The notes under the pieces: model-generated
Seen by the model: the letters and a program-made list of their open reading frames with translations, nothing else
The model's database searches: none
Told to the model about the DNA's origin: nothing
Position numbers and translations under genes: made by a program
Assembly: GCF_042453785.1 (NCBI RefSeq)
Contig: NC_091677.1
Location: 28,645,501 to 28,709,500, forward strand
Reading direction: 5' to 3'
Length of the DNA: 64,000 nucleotides
Source of the DNA: Malus domestica
Taxonomy: Eukaryota > Streptophyta > Magnoliopsida > Rosales > Rosaceae
Shown: positions 1-12,340 of the stretch, one piece after another
Position numbering within the stretch: position 1 is the stretch's first letter
How the letters are laid out: every line of letters begins with the position of its first letter

Positions 1-316
1 ACTATTAAAGACTTTAGGTAAGTGAACATATACTTAAAAGAAAAATATGTTTTTATGTTTTGGATGTGACAATATGGTATGTATATACTTATTTAGTATT
101 ATGTTTTGCATTTGATTATTTATTGGTTTAAAATATATTTTCCTTAACAGGTAACGGGTCAGGTCATATTACATGTTAATATTATCGGATCGATTTCGGG
201 TCGGGTCATTTTACTCGTTTATTTTAACGGGTGTTACATGACACAACCCGTTAAGATATCGAGTATGACACAAAAACGACACGAACACGGAAAACACGAC
301 ACGAATGTCAGGTCTA
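1..316. mobile_element. hAT-like non-autonomous element, right part only
   Basis: The stretch from about 150 to 316 closely matches the right end of the complete element at 4892-6004. Both have CGGGT-rich sequence, GTATGACAC and ACACGAATGTCAGG, and both stop at a terminal GGTCTA. The left end lies outside the window, so the target duplication cannot be checked. No coding sequence is visible. The hAT assignment rests on the 8-bp target duplication of the complete copy. Confidence 0.7.
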
Positions 317-1844
317 AATAAAAGCAGCTTGTTGAGGAGAAACAATGGCTATAACAATAGAAAAAAGACGAACTGCCAAAATTTTAGGAATAATCTTGAA
401 CAGAAAATTCACCAAAGCAATAGGTTTATATCGAGTAATTGAAGTATCCCCCTCTACCTTTGGAACCAATACCAAGAAAAATGCTATTAGCATTGGGATA
501 AAACCAATTATACAGTAAGAACTGCTTCACATATTAAATACCATCATAGCGAACAAAATATAGCAAACAATATTTTAAGAGTAAATTACATAGCAACTCC
601 TCAGGTTTTAGATCTATTACAACTCCATACAATATCTTTAAAACATTTCACTTTCATACCTCATGTACTATTTTATTTCAAAATAATAAATCCGTTAGAT
701 TTTCCATCCATTGGTCTATTAAATGCTGACGTGACTGCCACATTTGTGTTGATGTGGCTACCACGTGGCAAAAATAATAATTTTTTATACATTAAAAATA
801 TTATAATATTAACCCTATTTAAAAATTAAAAAAAAACACACACACAAACCCATAAATCCTTCCCCACAACATCCCACCCCCACCCCCTTACCCATCTCTT
901 CCTTCATGTTCGTTCATCCCCTCCACCCCTCCATCCCCTCCACCCGAGCACCCCTCAACGCAGGTTCCACCAAAACAGTGCCAAAGAAAGAACTGAAGGG
1001 CAAGCCCTTAGGCGAAGAAGAAGATGTGGAAGTGAGAAATATGAAGGGAGGAAGAAGGAGAAGAGGCGTGTGAGAGTGAGAGAGCGCTCGACGGCGGAAG
1101 AAAAACAGGCAAAGAGTGTGCTCACCATGACGTCCACCATTGCTCCTGCTGCTGCTACGTTTGTGTGCTCACCGTCATCCACTACCAGAGGTGCAAAAGC
1201 AGCCGTATTTCGTCGCAAAGAAAGCTTATCCCCCTGGCACAAAACCCATAAAGCTCCCCCAAAAAATATCTCTTTAGGGTTTTCACGGGTAAGATCCCAA
1301 ATCCCTAGTTTTTCCCAATTCGAGCTCCTCGATAGCGACAATATAACAAACTCCCTACTAAGCTCAAGTCCATTTGCAGGGTTTTTCATTCTCATTGGAA
1401 CAACGGTTATCTACCAAAATCCATGGCGACTTCCCAAAAATGTCTTCGTTGAAGAGAGCATAGAAAGTTACCAATTTTTAATGGTGGGAAATGTGGGCAG
1501 GTGAAAAAAAGTCGTTAAATTTGGCAAATCGAAAGTCGAGTGAAGTCTCTGCATTTGTTTAAGTTAATTTCAAATCTCTAATCGAGTGAAGTCTTTATGT
1601 ATGATCGAAAGTTGAAGTCTTTACTTATATGATAGTAGCTTATTGTCTCGGTTTACTACTACGGCAAACAATTCAAGATCTTCCACATCCACTGCGTCAC
1701 CAAGTAAACTCGATATGTTTTCACTAGGGTAAGTTCAACTCCAAAAGACACTTCACCCGATGCATATCATGCCTATTCTCTCTCAGTTCTAGGCAGCCTA
1801 GTCATCCATTTGCATTTACATTTGCATTCAAATGTGGGGTAATT
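317..1844. other. Intergenic, no gene recognised
   Basis: This is AT-rich sequence with a C-rich patch at about 840-960. Overlapping open frames of about 145 codons occur on both strands at 955-1504. Neither has a recognisable domain, and the plus-strand frame is low complexity, so I do not call a gene. The sequence CCCTAGTTTTTCCC near 1300 looks like a plant 5' leader, but no coding exon follows. Confidence 0.5.
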
Positions 1845-2450
1845 GTTGGAGTTTTCATCTCAAATGTGGGTATTGTTGGAAATTTGAGTAGTTTGAGTAG
1901 AAATTTCTTTGTCCCATATTGGCTATTCCTAAATTTTTTTATTACTTTATAAGACTTTGTCCTTTATAGAAAGTGATTTGAGTAATATGCCTGGAGAATA
2001 CAATTGGGCTCACCCTTGAGGTTGGGCTTTGGGGTGCACTAATTAATTAGTAATTAATTATAATTAATATATATATATATATATTAATTATCAAAAGATG
2101 GGCCTTGGGCCTTAGAGCTCTGAAAATAAAATTCTTTAATTAATTATTTTTAATTAATTTCGAATTTAATTAAATTATTTTTTATTTGAACAGACTTATC
2201 TTTTTAGATAAAGTCTGAAGTCAATGAACTGCACCCATCTGAAGAGATGTCTCCCAACAATCACATCTCATTCTTATACCTGTTGCGAACATGCATAATC
2301 CCATTATATATGTATCCGTCTGCATGGCATTTAGAACACAGAAAACACAAATCTCCTTCTATAATTCATAACATTCTTACTGAGAGTACCACAAGGAAAT
2401 TCGTCAGAAGTTAAGTTTTTCGGTGCTGGAATTCTAACTTGATGGTTGAA
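1845..2450. other. AT-rich region, possible old LTR remnant
   Basis: Two TGTTGGA-type starts occur near 1850 and 1875, followed by AT-rich DNA including an (AT)n run near 2070-2090. The tail at 2330-2450 (TTCGTCAGAAGTTAAG and nearby) resembles the transcribed end of a copia-type LTR. I cannot find two defined ends or a target duplication, so this stays a weak suggestion. Confidence 0.25.
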
Positions 2451-3960
2451 TCATGGTGAAACAAACGTCCGGAGAACTACAAGCACTGAGTAGGGGCGAA
2501 ATTTTTGTTTCAAAGATATTACGATACGCAAGCCTCGATCTTCAATATTTCTATTTAATATTAGTTCATTGTTCATACACTGTTTATTTATTAGTATACA
2601 TAAATTTATCATAGATTGTTGACATATATCTAACATACACCAGTACTCCTGCTCATGGAAACCAAGTATAGCATTGAAATCACCAATAGCCATCAATGAG
2701 ACTTGTATTTGTTAACGCAGATTAGGAAAACCAGCCTACAAAGCTCTTCTTTTATATAAAGTAGTGCTTGCATATCGAATATGGTCAAAAGTACATCGAA
2801 CGGTAATCTGTTGGTCAGATATAGAAACAACTGAGGGATTCGCACAAGTCAAAGATGTTAGAAGCAAAAGCTCCAATGGAGTTAAAAGTAAAAGGAGATA
2901 ATATTGAACCTCAATAAGCAACCGGAATAGAATTAAGGCCTAATCGGATAAATGGTCCCCGTGGTCATAAGGTATTCGGATGATAGTCCATGTGGTAAAA
3001 AAATTCGGATTTAAACGCATGTGGTCCCAGTCTGTTAGGATTTAAACCCATGTGGTCTAAGTCTATTAAGATTTATGCCCTTCTGTCATTCCTTCATTAG
3101 TTTTAGGTTGGCCAAATCGGATAAATGGTCCCCGTGGTCATAAGGAATTCGGAAGATAGCCCCTGTGGTAGAAAAAATTTGGATTTAAACTCATGTGATC
3201 TAAGTCTATTAGGATTTATGCCTGAAATTAGAGGTTATGTCATTCCTTCGTTAAGCTTACAGGTGGAGCAGAGTTTCTCTGAGTATCTATCAATAAAAAA
3301 TATCTTACAATAAAAAGGGGGGGGGAGAGAAGATTTCAGTTTATGGTACAAAAATTCATTCATCTTAGTTATTTCACAAGAAGAAAAAGACGAAAACAGA
3401 AGATCTGTTGAATTTCAAATAGTTAGTTTCACCAATAGGATACGAAGACTTACTTCACATTTACAATTACACAAAAAAACTATTTATCTCAGAGAGGTTT
3501 ACGTAAAATTCTGGGAAAACGACAACAATTACTGTCTTATTTGTCAAAGAAAAATAGAATATGTATAAAGAATTAATTAATCGGTTGGACATTCGGGAGT
3601 CAAAAACTTGTTAATTTTATAAAGGCATTTTGAATTATTTGATTTATTAGATCTTGAATTTTAATTAATTATGTGATTTATTAGTTCCACCTGTAAGCTT
3701 AGCGGAGAAATGACAGAACTTCTAGTTTCGGGCATAAATCCTAACAAACTTAGACCACATGAGTTTAAATCCTAACAGACTATGACCACAGGGGTTTAAA
3801 TCCGAATTTTCTTACCACATGGGCTATCATCTGAATACCTTATGACCACGGTGATCATTTATCCGATTAGGCCTAGAATTAAATATGGCCATTGGCTCCT
3901 CAAAGCAAAGCAAACATGGTCGATGCAAACGACATATATTAGAAAGCTCAGTTTGTGAGT
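2451..3960 (-). pseudogene. LINE (L1-type) endonuclease-domain remnant, split by a MITE
   Basis: On the minus strand the block at 2640-2700 reads MAIGDFNAILGFHE, the GDFNxxL signature of the apurinic-like endonuclease of plant LINE retrotransposons. Upstream in the protein, around 2740-2900, is SDQQITVRCTFDHIRYA followed by YKRRAL. This is the usual segment before that motif, but part of it is missing. Stops and frame changes separate the pieces. The minus-strand frame stays open across the Mutator-like insertion at 2937-3873 and continues into about 3883-3960, which suggests the LINE was already there when the MITE inserted. No reverse transcriptase domain is present here. Confidence 0.7.
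2937..3873. mobile_element. Mutator-like non-autonomous element with long TIRs
   Basis: The element starts GGCCTAATCGGATAAATG and ends with its inverse. The terminal inverted repeats run for roughly 200 bp with mismatches. It is flanked by a perfect 9-bp target duplication, TAGAATTAA, at 2928-2936 and 3874-3882, the length expected for Mutator-like elements. The terminal segment is partly repeated inside the left arm: a second copy of the GGATAAATGGTCCCCG motif lies near 3118-3135. A poly-G run sits near 3317-3325. There is no transposase. Confidence 0.9.
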
Positions 3961-4883
3961 CGTCATTACCAATGCCTAATATTTCATTAAAGAGTAATGA
4001 TATTTATATTATATTTTTGTATCACATTGTCATGCCACTTTAGATGGTTTTTGATGTGGATAGACATATCATTTGAATTAATCAGATTTTTAAATTTAGT
4101 TCATTATTTAATAAACTAATAATTAAGAAAAACTAGTTAATTAAATGATGATTGTGGTATACGAAGGGGTCTTTCTCCTTCATTTTCTTGGGTTTTGCAA
4201 ATTTTTCAAATGATGTGGCTGTCCACATCAGATACTACCTAAAGTGGTATATAAATATGGTATAAAAATATAGTATGAATAGCATTACTCCTCGTTAAAA
4301 CAATATTCATTTAAAACGAGCCGGTATTTTGTGGACTCTATTCAAACAGGGTCAGAACGCTGGAAATCTTAGCACTATGCTTTTGTTTTTTATTTACTTA
4401 TTGAAATTTAGATACAACAGGAGTAAAACCATCTTTATCACAACCCTCAAGATGATTAACAATACCAACGACACCTTTGCTAAAGCAACAACATGCCCAA
4501 AAGCTGAAGAAATGCTATAATCATCTAGCAAAGCCGGCGTGCCTCTATTAGACTGCAAGTTTATTTCACCAGTATTACCCAACAATTATTCACCACAAGA
4601 GGAGTCGGATGAAGGAGACGACCTGATCACCGAATTACTAACGTGGGATACTCCAGGAGACTGGACACCATGTTCTTCAATTTCAGAATTAACTACTAAG
4701 TGTTCCCCAAAGCCTAATCAACGACCTGTTCAAGAACTTTATTTATAACATTTATCATGAGAGGAAAAGTGTTAAGAAGGGATACGAGATCACTTGTTTG
4801 ATTGTTGAACTTAAATACATACATAAACATTTAGGCATATAATTTTTTTTTTTTATCATCAAATGTCACATATAAATAGACGG
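3961..4883. other. Intergenic, no gene recognised
   Basis: This stretch is AT-rich. Small open frames of 60-70 codons at about 4329-4748 on both strands have no recognisable domain or splice context. No repeat with defined ends was seen. Confidence 0.5.
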
Positions 4884-4891
4884 TTCATTAT

Positions 4892-6004
4892 TAGACCTGA
4901 CAATTTCTTACACGACTCATTAACACAACACGTAAATGACACGAAAATAACAGGTTTCAGATCAACACGATAACTAATTGGGTCATTATCGGGTCACACG
5001 ATAATAACCCGTTAATAACGGGTCCTTAACAGGTTTACACGAGAGTGACACCCAAGTAACCTATTTCGACATGATAAGAAAAAAGTTATTTTAATGATTT
5101 TAATTTTTTAAACTACTAATTAAAACTTACTATAAAATACAATAGATATAATGAATATGTATATATTGTTTATTAATTATTATTCTATTTAAATTTTAAA
5201 TTTTAAGTTTTATTTATTTATTTATTTATTTTTATAGGATATTATAGGCAAAGATTGAGATTAAAAATCATAAAACACATTAAAAATAAAAATATCAAAT
5301 AATTTAAAAATACCAAACATGATAAAAAAAATATAATAATTAATTTACATGTGCAAAAAATATGAAAAAATATGCAAACGCTCGTCGTCGCATCCTCTGT
5401 AATTTGAGGATGAGTATATGGTCATTTGAATTTTTAAAACCATACAAACTCTCATGAAGAGTATTTTTAAGGGAGTTCAAAATAAACAAAATTCATAATT
5501 ATTAATGTATAAGTTTGAAAGATGTGAAAGCATAATAAACGTTCATAATTGCATCCTCAACGCTTAGACGATGGTTACATGGTCGTTTAGGTTTTTAAAA
5601 CGCTCCAAATCTCATGAACAATGTTTTTTATTTGAGTGCAAAATTAATAAAATTAATAATAATTATTGTAAAAGTGTGAAAAATGTAATCACTCGTAATG
5701 AAAAGTTTTACAACTTTTATGAAGGAGTCAACTCCGAAATTTAGTATGTATATACTAATTTAGTATTATGTTTTACATTTTTTGGGTCAAATTATATTTT
5801 TCATTTTTATTGATTTAAAATATATTTTTCTTAACGGGTAATGGGTGGGGTCATATTATCTGATAATATTAACAGGTTGATTTCGGGTCAGGTCATATTA
5901 CCCGTCTACTTTAACGGGTATTACACGACACGACCCCTTAAGCTTTCGAGTATGACACGAAAACGACATGAACACAAGAAACAAAACACGAATGTCAGGG
6001 TCTA
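4892..6004. mobile_element. hAT-like non-autonomous element, complete
   Basis: The left end is TAGACCTGACAA and the right end TGTCAGGGTCTA, its imperfect inverse. Perfect 8-bp target duplications, TTCATTAT, flank it at 4884-4891 and 6005-6012, the length typical of hAT elements. The subterminal regions are rich in ACGGGT and CGGGTC motifs, which are candidate transposase-binding repeats. Inside, a segment with GCATCCTC followed by ATGGTCGTTT-like sequence and TCTCATGAA occurs twice, near 5385-5480 and 5545-5640. No transposase frame is present. Confidence 0.85.
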
Positions 6005-6231
6005 TTCATTATTAATATGTTACTTAGTACTCACATCATCGAGTTGTTCCATACAATTAAATGCATAAATGATCTCTGATTCGAATTTTTTTCTTTCGAA
6101 ATGAACGAAAGAAAATGATGAATGATGATATTCTAGTGTGGTTGAGTCCCATACCAAGTGTATGGATTCTAACAAACAACTAATTAAAACATGAAATATA
6201 ATATGGACATTTAATTAAATGTTTATTAATA

Positions 6232-6402
6232 TTTGCGGTGCGGTTCGGTTTCGGTGTGGTTTTCAAAAGCCAAAACCGAAACCAAACTGTTTTCTATGTT
6301 GCAGTTTGGTTTCAAAACCAAAACCGTTTCAAAACCGCAAAACCAAACCGTTCAGTGTGGTTCGATTTGATTCGTGTTTTGGTTTCGATTTTCGGTTCTA
6401 AG
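6232..6402. repeat. CGGTTTGG-type repeat-rich segment
   Basis: Short motifs such as CGGTTCGGTTT and AAAACCGAAACC alternate in direct and inverted orientation. This style is common in the subterminal regions of plant hAT elements. Overlapping open frames here are by-products of the repeats (KPKPKPN and similar). I could not define element ends. Confidence 0.55.
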
Positions 6403-7199
6403 TATCTACCCTTAGTAATATGTGTGTATCTCCTAATGGAAGGATGCTAAGTATTATTCAAAACGAAAACTTTCGTTGAATTAATGCAACAAATGAAGGT
6501 GTTACAAACAAGTAAGTACACTAAAATGTACAACAAATCTGTCATCAAAGCACCTCCCTGACAACCCTTACTTTTGCTCATCCCAACACATCCCCACTAT
6601 ACTTTGCCTTTTCCCACTAATTAATCCAAAAGAAAAGAAAAATTAATGAGAAAAAAAAATATAAATATCAAAAGAATGATCGCATCACACTCCACACCAC
6701 ACCCCAAATCAGCTTTAAAGCAAATCCGACCCTAATTCTTCTTTTTTATGTTTGTAAGAAGGACGATGCACATGTTCTTCCCTGCAAACCCAATCATTCA
6801 TTTTCTGAGTGGTCCCTTTCTGTAAAGCTAAACCCATCACGTGGTTCCACAGGTTAGCAGCAGCAGCAGATCAAGTCACCCAAGAATGTGACTTCTCCTC
6901 CTCGCTAGCTAGTGGCTAGCACAAGTAGTAGTGACTGCTGATGGAGAATGTGTCTTAAACTGTTTGCATTGGAGCTAGCACTTGGATGAAACTGGCTTTC
7001 TACAACGTAGTGTCGCAGTTCAATAATGAAATATCAAAGAAATTTATGCATAATATTGTATTATTAGAAGGAGAAATCACATAGCTCCATGCAAGTTACT
7101 CTCCTACTTTTCTAATATGGTTATTTCTGACCATAACATGACACTAACAATGAATTCTTTTTAGGAAATCTTTCTTGAATAGGCAATTAATGATGATGA
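6403..7199. other. 3' flank of the bZIP gene
   Basis: No gene is seen. The part next to 7199 is expected to contain the 3' untranslated region of the minus-strand bZIP gene. A short GCA run (GCAGCAGCAGCAG) lies near 6857-6870. No poly(A) site was assigned. Confidence 0.5.
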
Positions 7200-9927
7200 T
7201 CAGGATGAGGATACGTTGAGAAGGTGTTCCTTTCGATCAGGAGGAGGAGGAGTAGTAGATATGGTGTCTGAGGGGGGTGTACGTGAGGTTGGTGATTGTG
7301 TGACCCTCTCCATCTTCTTGACGTTTTGTTGGTGATATACTTGCCTTAGTCTCTCTATTTCCCTCTTCAATGCTTCTTGATGAGCTGCAATATTTGTTTG
7401 CCCAAATCCAAATTAAGACAAAGATAAAACCATTTCATTACCATGTGATCCTACTTGTGACAACCCACAATATAAATCAAAATGTGCACATTGATCAATC
7501 AACATGTACACATGCCCCATATGTTATGACAATTAAATTACTTTATCCCTAATCACTTATCTTCCCTCCTAAATTTCTACCCCGCAAAAAAGAGAGCATG
7601 CATAGCCATTGAACTCACCTAACAACCCATAAAAGATTTTGGAACTTTATGTTTTGTACAATACTATGTATCCAACCATATTTTTTTGTGGACTATATCT
7701 TTGAGTATATAAAGGAGAGCATTTTTATTACCCATTTAGTTTGGGTGTATGTTCAACACACATCTCTATGGCTGACACATGTTAAATTAATTAACCATAG
7801 TTAAAATTTTGCAATTAAGATATTATGTCACTTTTACCCCTTCTCACCCATGCTTCTTTTTTCCCTCTCTCGGCTCCTCCATCGTTCCATATCTTCAGAA
7901 AATTTTAGTTGCGAAGTTTAACTATGGTTGACTAGCTTAACAGGTGCCAACCATGCATGCATAGAACTGTGCGGTGAGCATCTACCAGAGTTAAAGATGA
8001 GGTAAAAAAATGTTCTCGTAGTAAAACGGTATCCACATGGACAACCAGAGTATCATCTCTATTAAAACATTAATTAACAAAATATAATCTCTCTAACATT
8101 TCGTACGTCTTTCTAATTCTATATAATGATTAATCTAATTTTAAATGGAGAAATTTAATTATAACATGGTGCCGTATATTGTACTAGCTACATCTATTGC
8201 AATTGCACCAATTAGTGAGATGCCACATGATATTTCATTGTCCCCTTAACTTTCTTCCTACTCTTAGCATGCATGCGATGGCCTTTTCAACGCTGCCTTT
8301 TTTATGTGCATTCATTCTTGGTGGATCAAATAAGTGTCTTTATCTACGATCTAAAGCAATAGTTTCCCATCTTATACTTTTGAGCACCAAGTTTAAACAC
8401 CTTTTATGGGCTGTATTTTTCCTAAAACGGCTAGGGAATTAATTAGATCTCACACCAATATAAAAAAGTTGGTAGCTAGAAACTCAACTGATTGAAGGCC
8501 AATCAAACATGTTCTTGTTCTTCTTTTAATTAAGGAAAAATTAGAATTAAATACATATTTGTCATAAAATTTGATATTTGAACACCAGTAAACTAAAATG
8601 AAAACTTAAAATTGATGCCTAATTGCCGATAAATTTGTACTTTTCTATAGTACTCGAGCACCAGGTTTTAAAACAAAACATCCGCAACTCACATTTCTAT
8701 AAGAAATATTTAGTTTTCAGGTCGGAAACCATGGTGCACCGTAGAATTTTCTTATATCTTGGACTTAAAACGAAATTAAAATTAATGTGAACAAGGTTCA
8801 TATGCTAATTGTTCAATATTTATGTGAAGTTAAAATGAATAATTTAATTATGCATGGTAAATTAGGACAATAATATACGTATGTACCGTCTTTGAAGATA
8901 TTATCCTGCGCCAATGCTGCAATTCTTTGTTTGAGAGCACTGTTGTCGACATTTAGAAGCAAGCGTTGATGGTCAAGAAATGAAACCCTTGGTGAAAGCA
9001 CTGAAACTTCAGCCTTCGTGAAAAAAGGAAAACATTCAGTGATGTGGATTATTAAGGAGCAATATATATTGTTTGACAAGTTAAAGAAGTTAATTAATTA
9101 ATTTACAACCAGAATTCATTCAAGTAATTAACCTACTTGTAGAGAGTTAACACTTCGTTCGAGTTCTGATACGTATTGCAGCTTCCTCACCCGTGATCTT
9201 TGTGCAGATTGTCTGTTCGCCAAAATTCTAATGCAACACACAGGAAAATTATGTAATCAAGAACTGATTAATAACAAAATTAATTAAACTCATCAATATA
9301 TGTAAATATATGTATGTATATATTATGTATTGTGCATGAAGATTACCTCTTGACTCTTTTGGGATCAATTTTCCTACCATTGGATGTGGTTTGTAGTTCG
9401 CATTGGCTTTCCCCCTCTTCAGATTCATTCTTTAGCTGCTTATTGATCTGCTGCTGCTTATTAATCCCCTGCGTTTCTTTCTCATCGTCATTGATGCTGT
9501 TATGATCGGAAGGCGTGGACGGGTTCGACGACGACCCCGTGGGTCCCACTGTTGCTGCAGCGGCGGAGATTTCATCGGTGGTGAACATGGACATGAACTG
9601 TTCGTCGTCAAACCTATCAAACTCGTGATTGTTGTTAGCATGGGAGTGCGAGTGCGAGCCTGGAGGTGCAGCGGAGACACGGCATTCTTCCTGCATTGGT
9701 GCCTCGAGGAAGGTGGTGGAGTCGCTGACGGATCTCCGGTGGGATCCCCGTCTTACCGACGAGAAGTCGAGGAATTCATCGACCCAACAAGGGTTTTGGG
9801 ACGTGGTGGCGGCTGTGGCATTTCCATTTGGCGCAAAACATCCGCCCATTGAAGGCGGCATCTTCTGGTGTGAAAAGTCAGGCCAATTGGGTGTCATGCT
9901 TGGAACTTTTGGAGGTAATTGTGCCAT
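7200..9927 (-). CDS. Group E bZIP transcription factor, bZIP34/bZIP61-like
   Basis: Four coding exons join in frame with GT/AG borders: 9927-9347, 9227-9137, 9013-8887 and 7384-7200, giving 327 aa. I start at MAQLPPK, the usual start of this family, not at an ATG six codons upstream. The N-terminal half is rich in Ser, His and Asn and includes WVDEFLDFS and RRGSHRRSVSDS, a possible phosphorylation/14-3-3 site. The basic region has Asn198-x7-Arg206 (NRQSAQRSR), and Leu216 lies ten residues later. Zipper leucines follow at 223, 230, 237, 244, 251 and 258. Pro232 lies inside the zipper; in Arabidopsis bZIP34/61 such a proline is reported to disfavour homodimers, so heterodimers are likely. The protein should bind DNA in the nucleus. 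By analogy it may act in pollen or vascular development, which is inference. Intron 3 is about 1.5 kb. Confidence 0.93.
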
Positions 9928-10002
9928 AATTTTAATATTGCACACAAAATAATGTTAACTGTTTTGTGTATCAACCAAACTTGCCTTGGAATGTTGAAAT
10001 GA

Positions 10003-10003
<1 letters not shown>

Positions 10004-10088
<85 letters not shown>
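10004..10088. repeat. Compound (AT)n(AG)n microsatellite
   Basis: About 18 AT units are followed by about 25 AG units, starting roughly 77 bp upstream of the bZIP start codon. It therefore probably lies in the 5' leader or proximal promoter (CT-rich on the coding strand). It is likely to vary in length between individuals. Confidence 0.95.
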
Positions 10089-10090
<2 letters not shown>

Positions 10091-10863
10091 CTTGAAAGAA
10101 ACCAAACCAAATTACAAGCTCCAACAAAGGCTCATATATATACCCAGAAAATACAGAAAGGAAGGGAATGTTGAAGGGTTGAAGAATCAACTCATCAATA
10201 ATGTTATGACGAGAGAAATGCACATGACAACATGATTATAGCCCGAAAAATTCTCTTAAAATCAATATATTGTCCGAGGGAAACACACTGCCGACACATA
10301 TAATTGTCATGTATTCTATCCATTAGATAATTATTATCCGGTGTCACCGTTTGCAATAGAAAATCTCTCATCTGGTTAGATTTTTTGTTTTTATAATGTC
10401 CAAAGTCTGTAAATTCCCAATCAATAAATATCTCTCTTTCTTTGTTTCGGATCTCTATCAAATATCTATGTATGTGTGTTGTGTATGTGCAGTGGGATCA
10501 CATGGGGAGGGGATCGGACAGCTATCTCCAGCTGGGAGGAGGTTGGGGATCAACGGTTTTACTGGAAAGTCGCCAGTACTAGTTTAATAACAAGCGGAAT
10601 CAGCCACCACGTGCCCTTGAGACCGTCTCTTTAGTAGGACACCTTATAATAATAGAAGAATAGCCCCTCCCTCGTGCTTCCCTATATTTTTTCTACTTCC
10701 ACTGTTCCATATCCGAAGGAACATTCTCGTGTGCATTGTAATGCATGCAACCCACCACTACATCTTAAAACTTACCATCATCCATTATGACCGTCAGATC
10801 CACCCACATGGGTCAAGGATTCATCATACATATCAAACGTAAACTCTCAAATCGTCCTTCAAC
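10089..10863. other. Upstream region of the bZIP gene
   Basis: No coding sequence is recognised. This should hold the bZIP promoter. CCACGTGCC near 10606-10614 contains a CACGTG G-box, but its use is not shown by sequence alone. Confidence 0.4.
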
Positions 10864-10953
10864 TAGACCTAACAAATGTTTTTGTCATGTTCGTGTCAAT
10901 TTACTATCTTAATGATTCGTATTGTGTTAACTCGTTAAGTTAATGGGTGGAAA
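10864..10953. mobile_element. Fragment of the hAT-like family
   Basis: It begins TAGACCTAACAAATG and continues with GTTCGTGTCAATTTAC and TTAACTCGTTAAG. This is a diverged match to the termini of the elements at 1-316 and 4892-6004. Only one end is recognisable. Confidence 0.6.
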
Positions 10954-12184
10954 ATTTCTTGGAGCCTTTCAAAGCTTGTCGACAGAAGCATAGATTTGCA
11001 GCAGACTTTCCCATATTCGGTCCATGGTGCGAGCGTCTTTGTTTTCAGAGGCGGCGCAAGTTGCAGCGTGGTTGCTTTGAAGTTATCATCGCAGTGGTAG
11101 AGTGATATGGTCGAAAGGAATATGAGTTTGTTTTCAATGAAAACATTAATTGTTGGAACTAAAGGTGAATGCACAAATCCGAGTAACATGTAAAAGAACA
11201 AACAACATAAATCCGAGTAACATGTAAAAGAACAAACAACCGTAAGCTAGTCAAAGACAGGGGGTGTGCCACTCAAAGGCTATCATACAACCAAGTTAGT
11301 AAGGAATATAAGATTCAAGCAGTGAGTAAGAGAATAAACATACGATACTTTGCACCATTAATAAACATACAAGAATAAGTTTTCTATAAACCGGATAAAT
11401 AAACAACATTCACTTTTAATGAGAAATAACTGGATTGAATCAACTCATATTAACATATGTTCATGGCTTTAGTTCACCTTTAGCCAAGAAAGAAATTAGT
11501 TACACATGTTCATCGTAATTGAAAAGCAACTTAACTATAACAAACATTGAAAAGAAAATAAATAACAAAGGTTCGAAAGAAACTAGAAGCTCATGCAACT
11601 TCAATGGATGAGTGGATGAACGATTGAATGGAAGGATGGAACACGGCTGGGTTGTGTGAAAGGATTCAGGGAATTTGTGGTAGAGGGATGCGGCAGAGAT
11701 AAGAAGGTGGTGTGGCTGAAGGAATAAGTATATATGTGTACGAGCGAGTTTGGATTGTGGTAGAACTCTAGGAAATCAGTTGGAAAGTATTTAAAGTTAA
11801 TTAAGATTCATCTTTTCAGCTGAAGATAAGATAGTATAATGTCTTCAACTCCAACTTTGTCAACTTCTTGAATTGAACCTCTATACTTCAAATGTACACA
11901 CGTGAAACATTGTAACAGCTCCAAAACGTCCAGCCCTTACAACCAATGCTTCACATCCAACTCCAACTCCAATTTTGCTCCGTTTTGCTCTTTTTAACCT
12001 CCAATTGTCAACTTTACCAAATTGGACCTATAATAAATAAAAATAATATAAAACGCTATAATTACTGGAAATTTACTAAGTAAATATAGGGAAATAAGAC
12101 AACAAAGTATCATAAATATGCTCCTATCAAACACAACAGAATGTAGAGAATAAATTGAGATTTCGTGTAAAATATAAGGGATAT
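10954..12184. other. Intergenic, no gene recognised
   Basis: Open frames are short and without domains. A short direct repeat with ACATAAATCCGAGTAACATG occurs near 11165-11235. Nothing else was identified. Confidence 0.5.
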
Positions 12185-12340
12185 AGCACAAATTAAGTGA
12201 TAAATTAATAATAATCACATTTAGAACCCCCAACCCAAGTCATAAATTAATAATAATAGCACAAATTAAGTCATAAATTAATAATAATCACGTTCAGTAG
12301 TGAAAAGCGAGCAAAAGTTTGGAACCCCCAGCCCACGTCC
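12185..12340. repeat. Short tandem duplication
   Basis: The motif GCACAAATTAAGT followed by ATAAATTAATAATAATCAC occurs at about 12186-12220 and again at 12258-12293. A partial copy, CATAAATTAATAATAAT, lies between them. The neighbouring AGAACCCCCAACCCA motif is repeated as GGAACCCCCAGCCCA near 12321. This fits local duplication. Confidence 0.7.

Noticed and set aside
955..1504. Overlapping open frames of about 145 codons on both strands
   Set aside because: No recognisable domain on either strand, low-complexity composition and no splice partners.
6219..6450. KPKPKPN-type proteins
   Set aside because: Reading of alternating CGGTTT/AAACCG repeats, not a gene.
9432..9952. Additional open frames on both strands over bZIP exon 1
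   Set aside because: They overlap the real coding exon in other frames and have no family signature.
12185..12340. Possible short-repeat array with spacers
   Set aside because: Only two and a part copies with no regular spacers; simple local duplication in plant DNA, not a CRISPR array.
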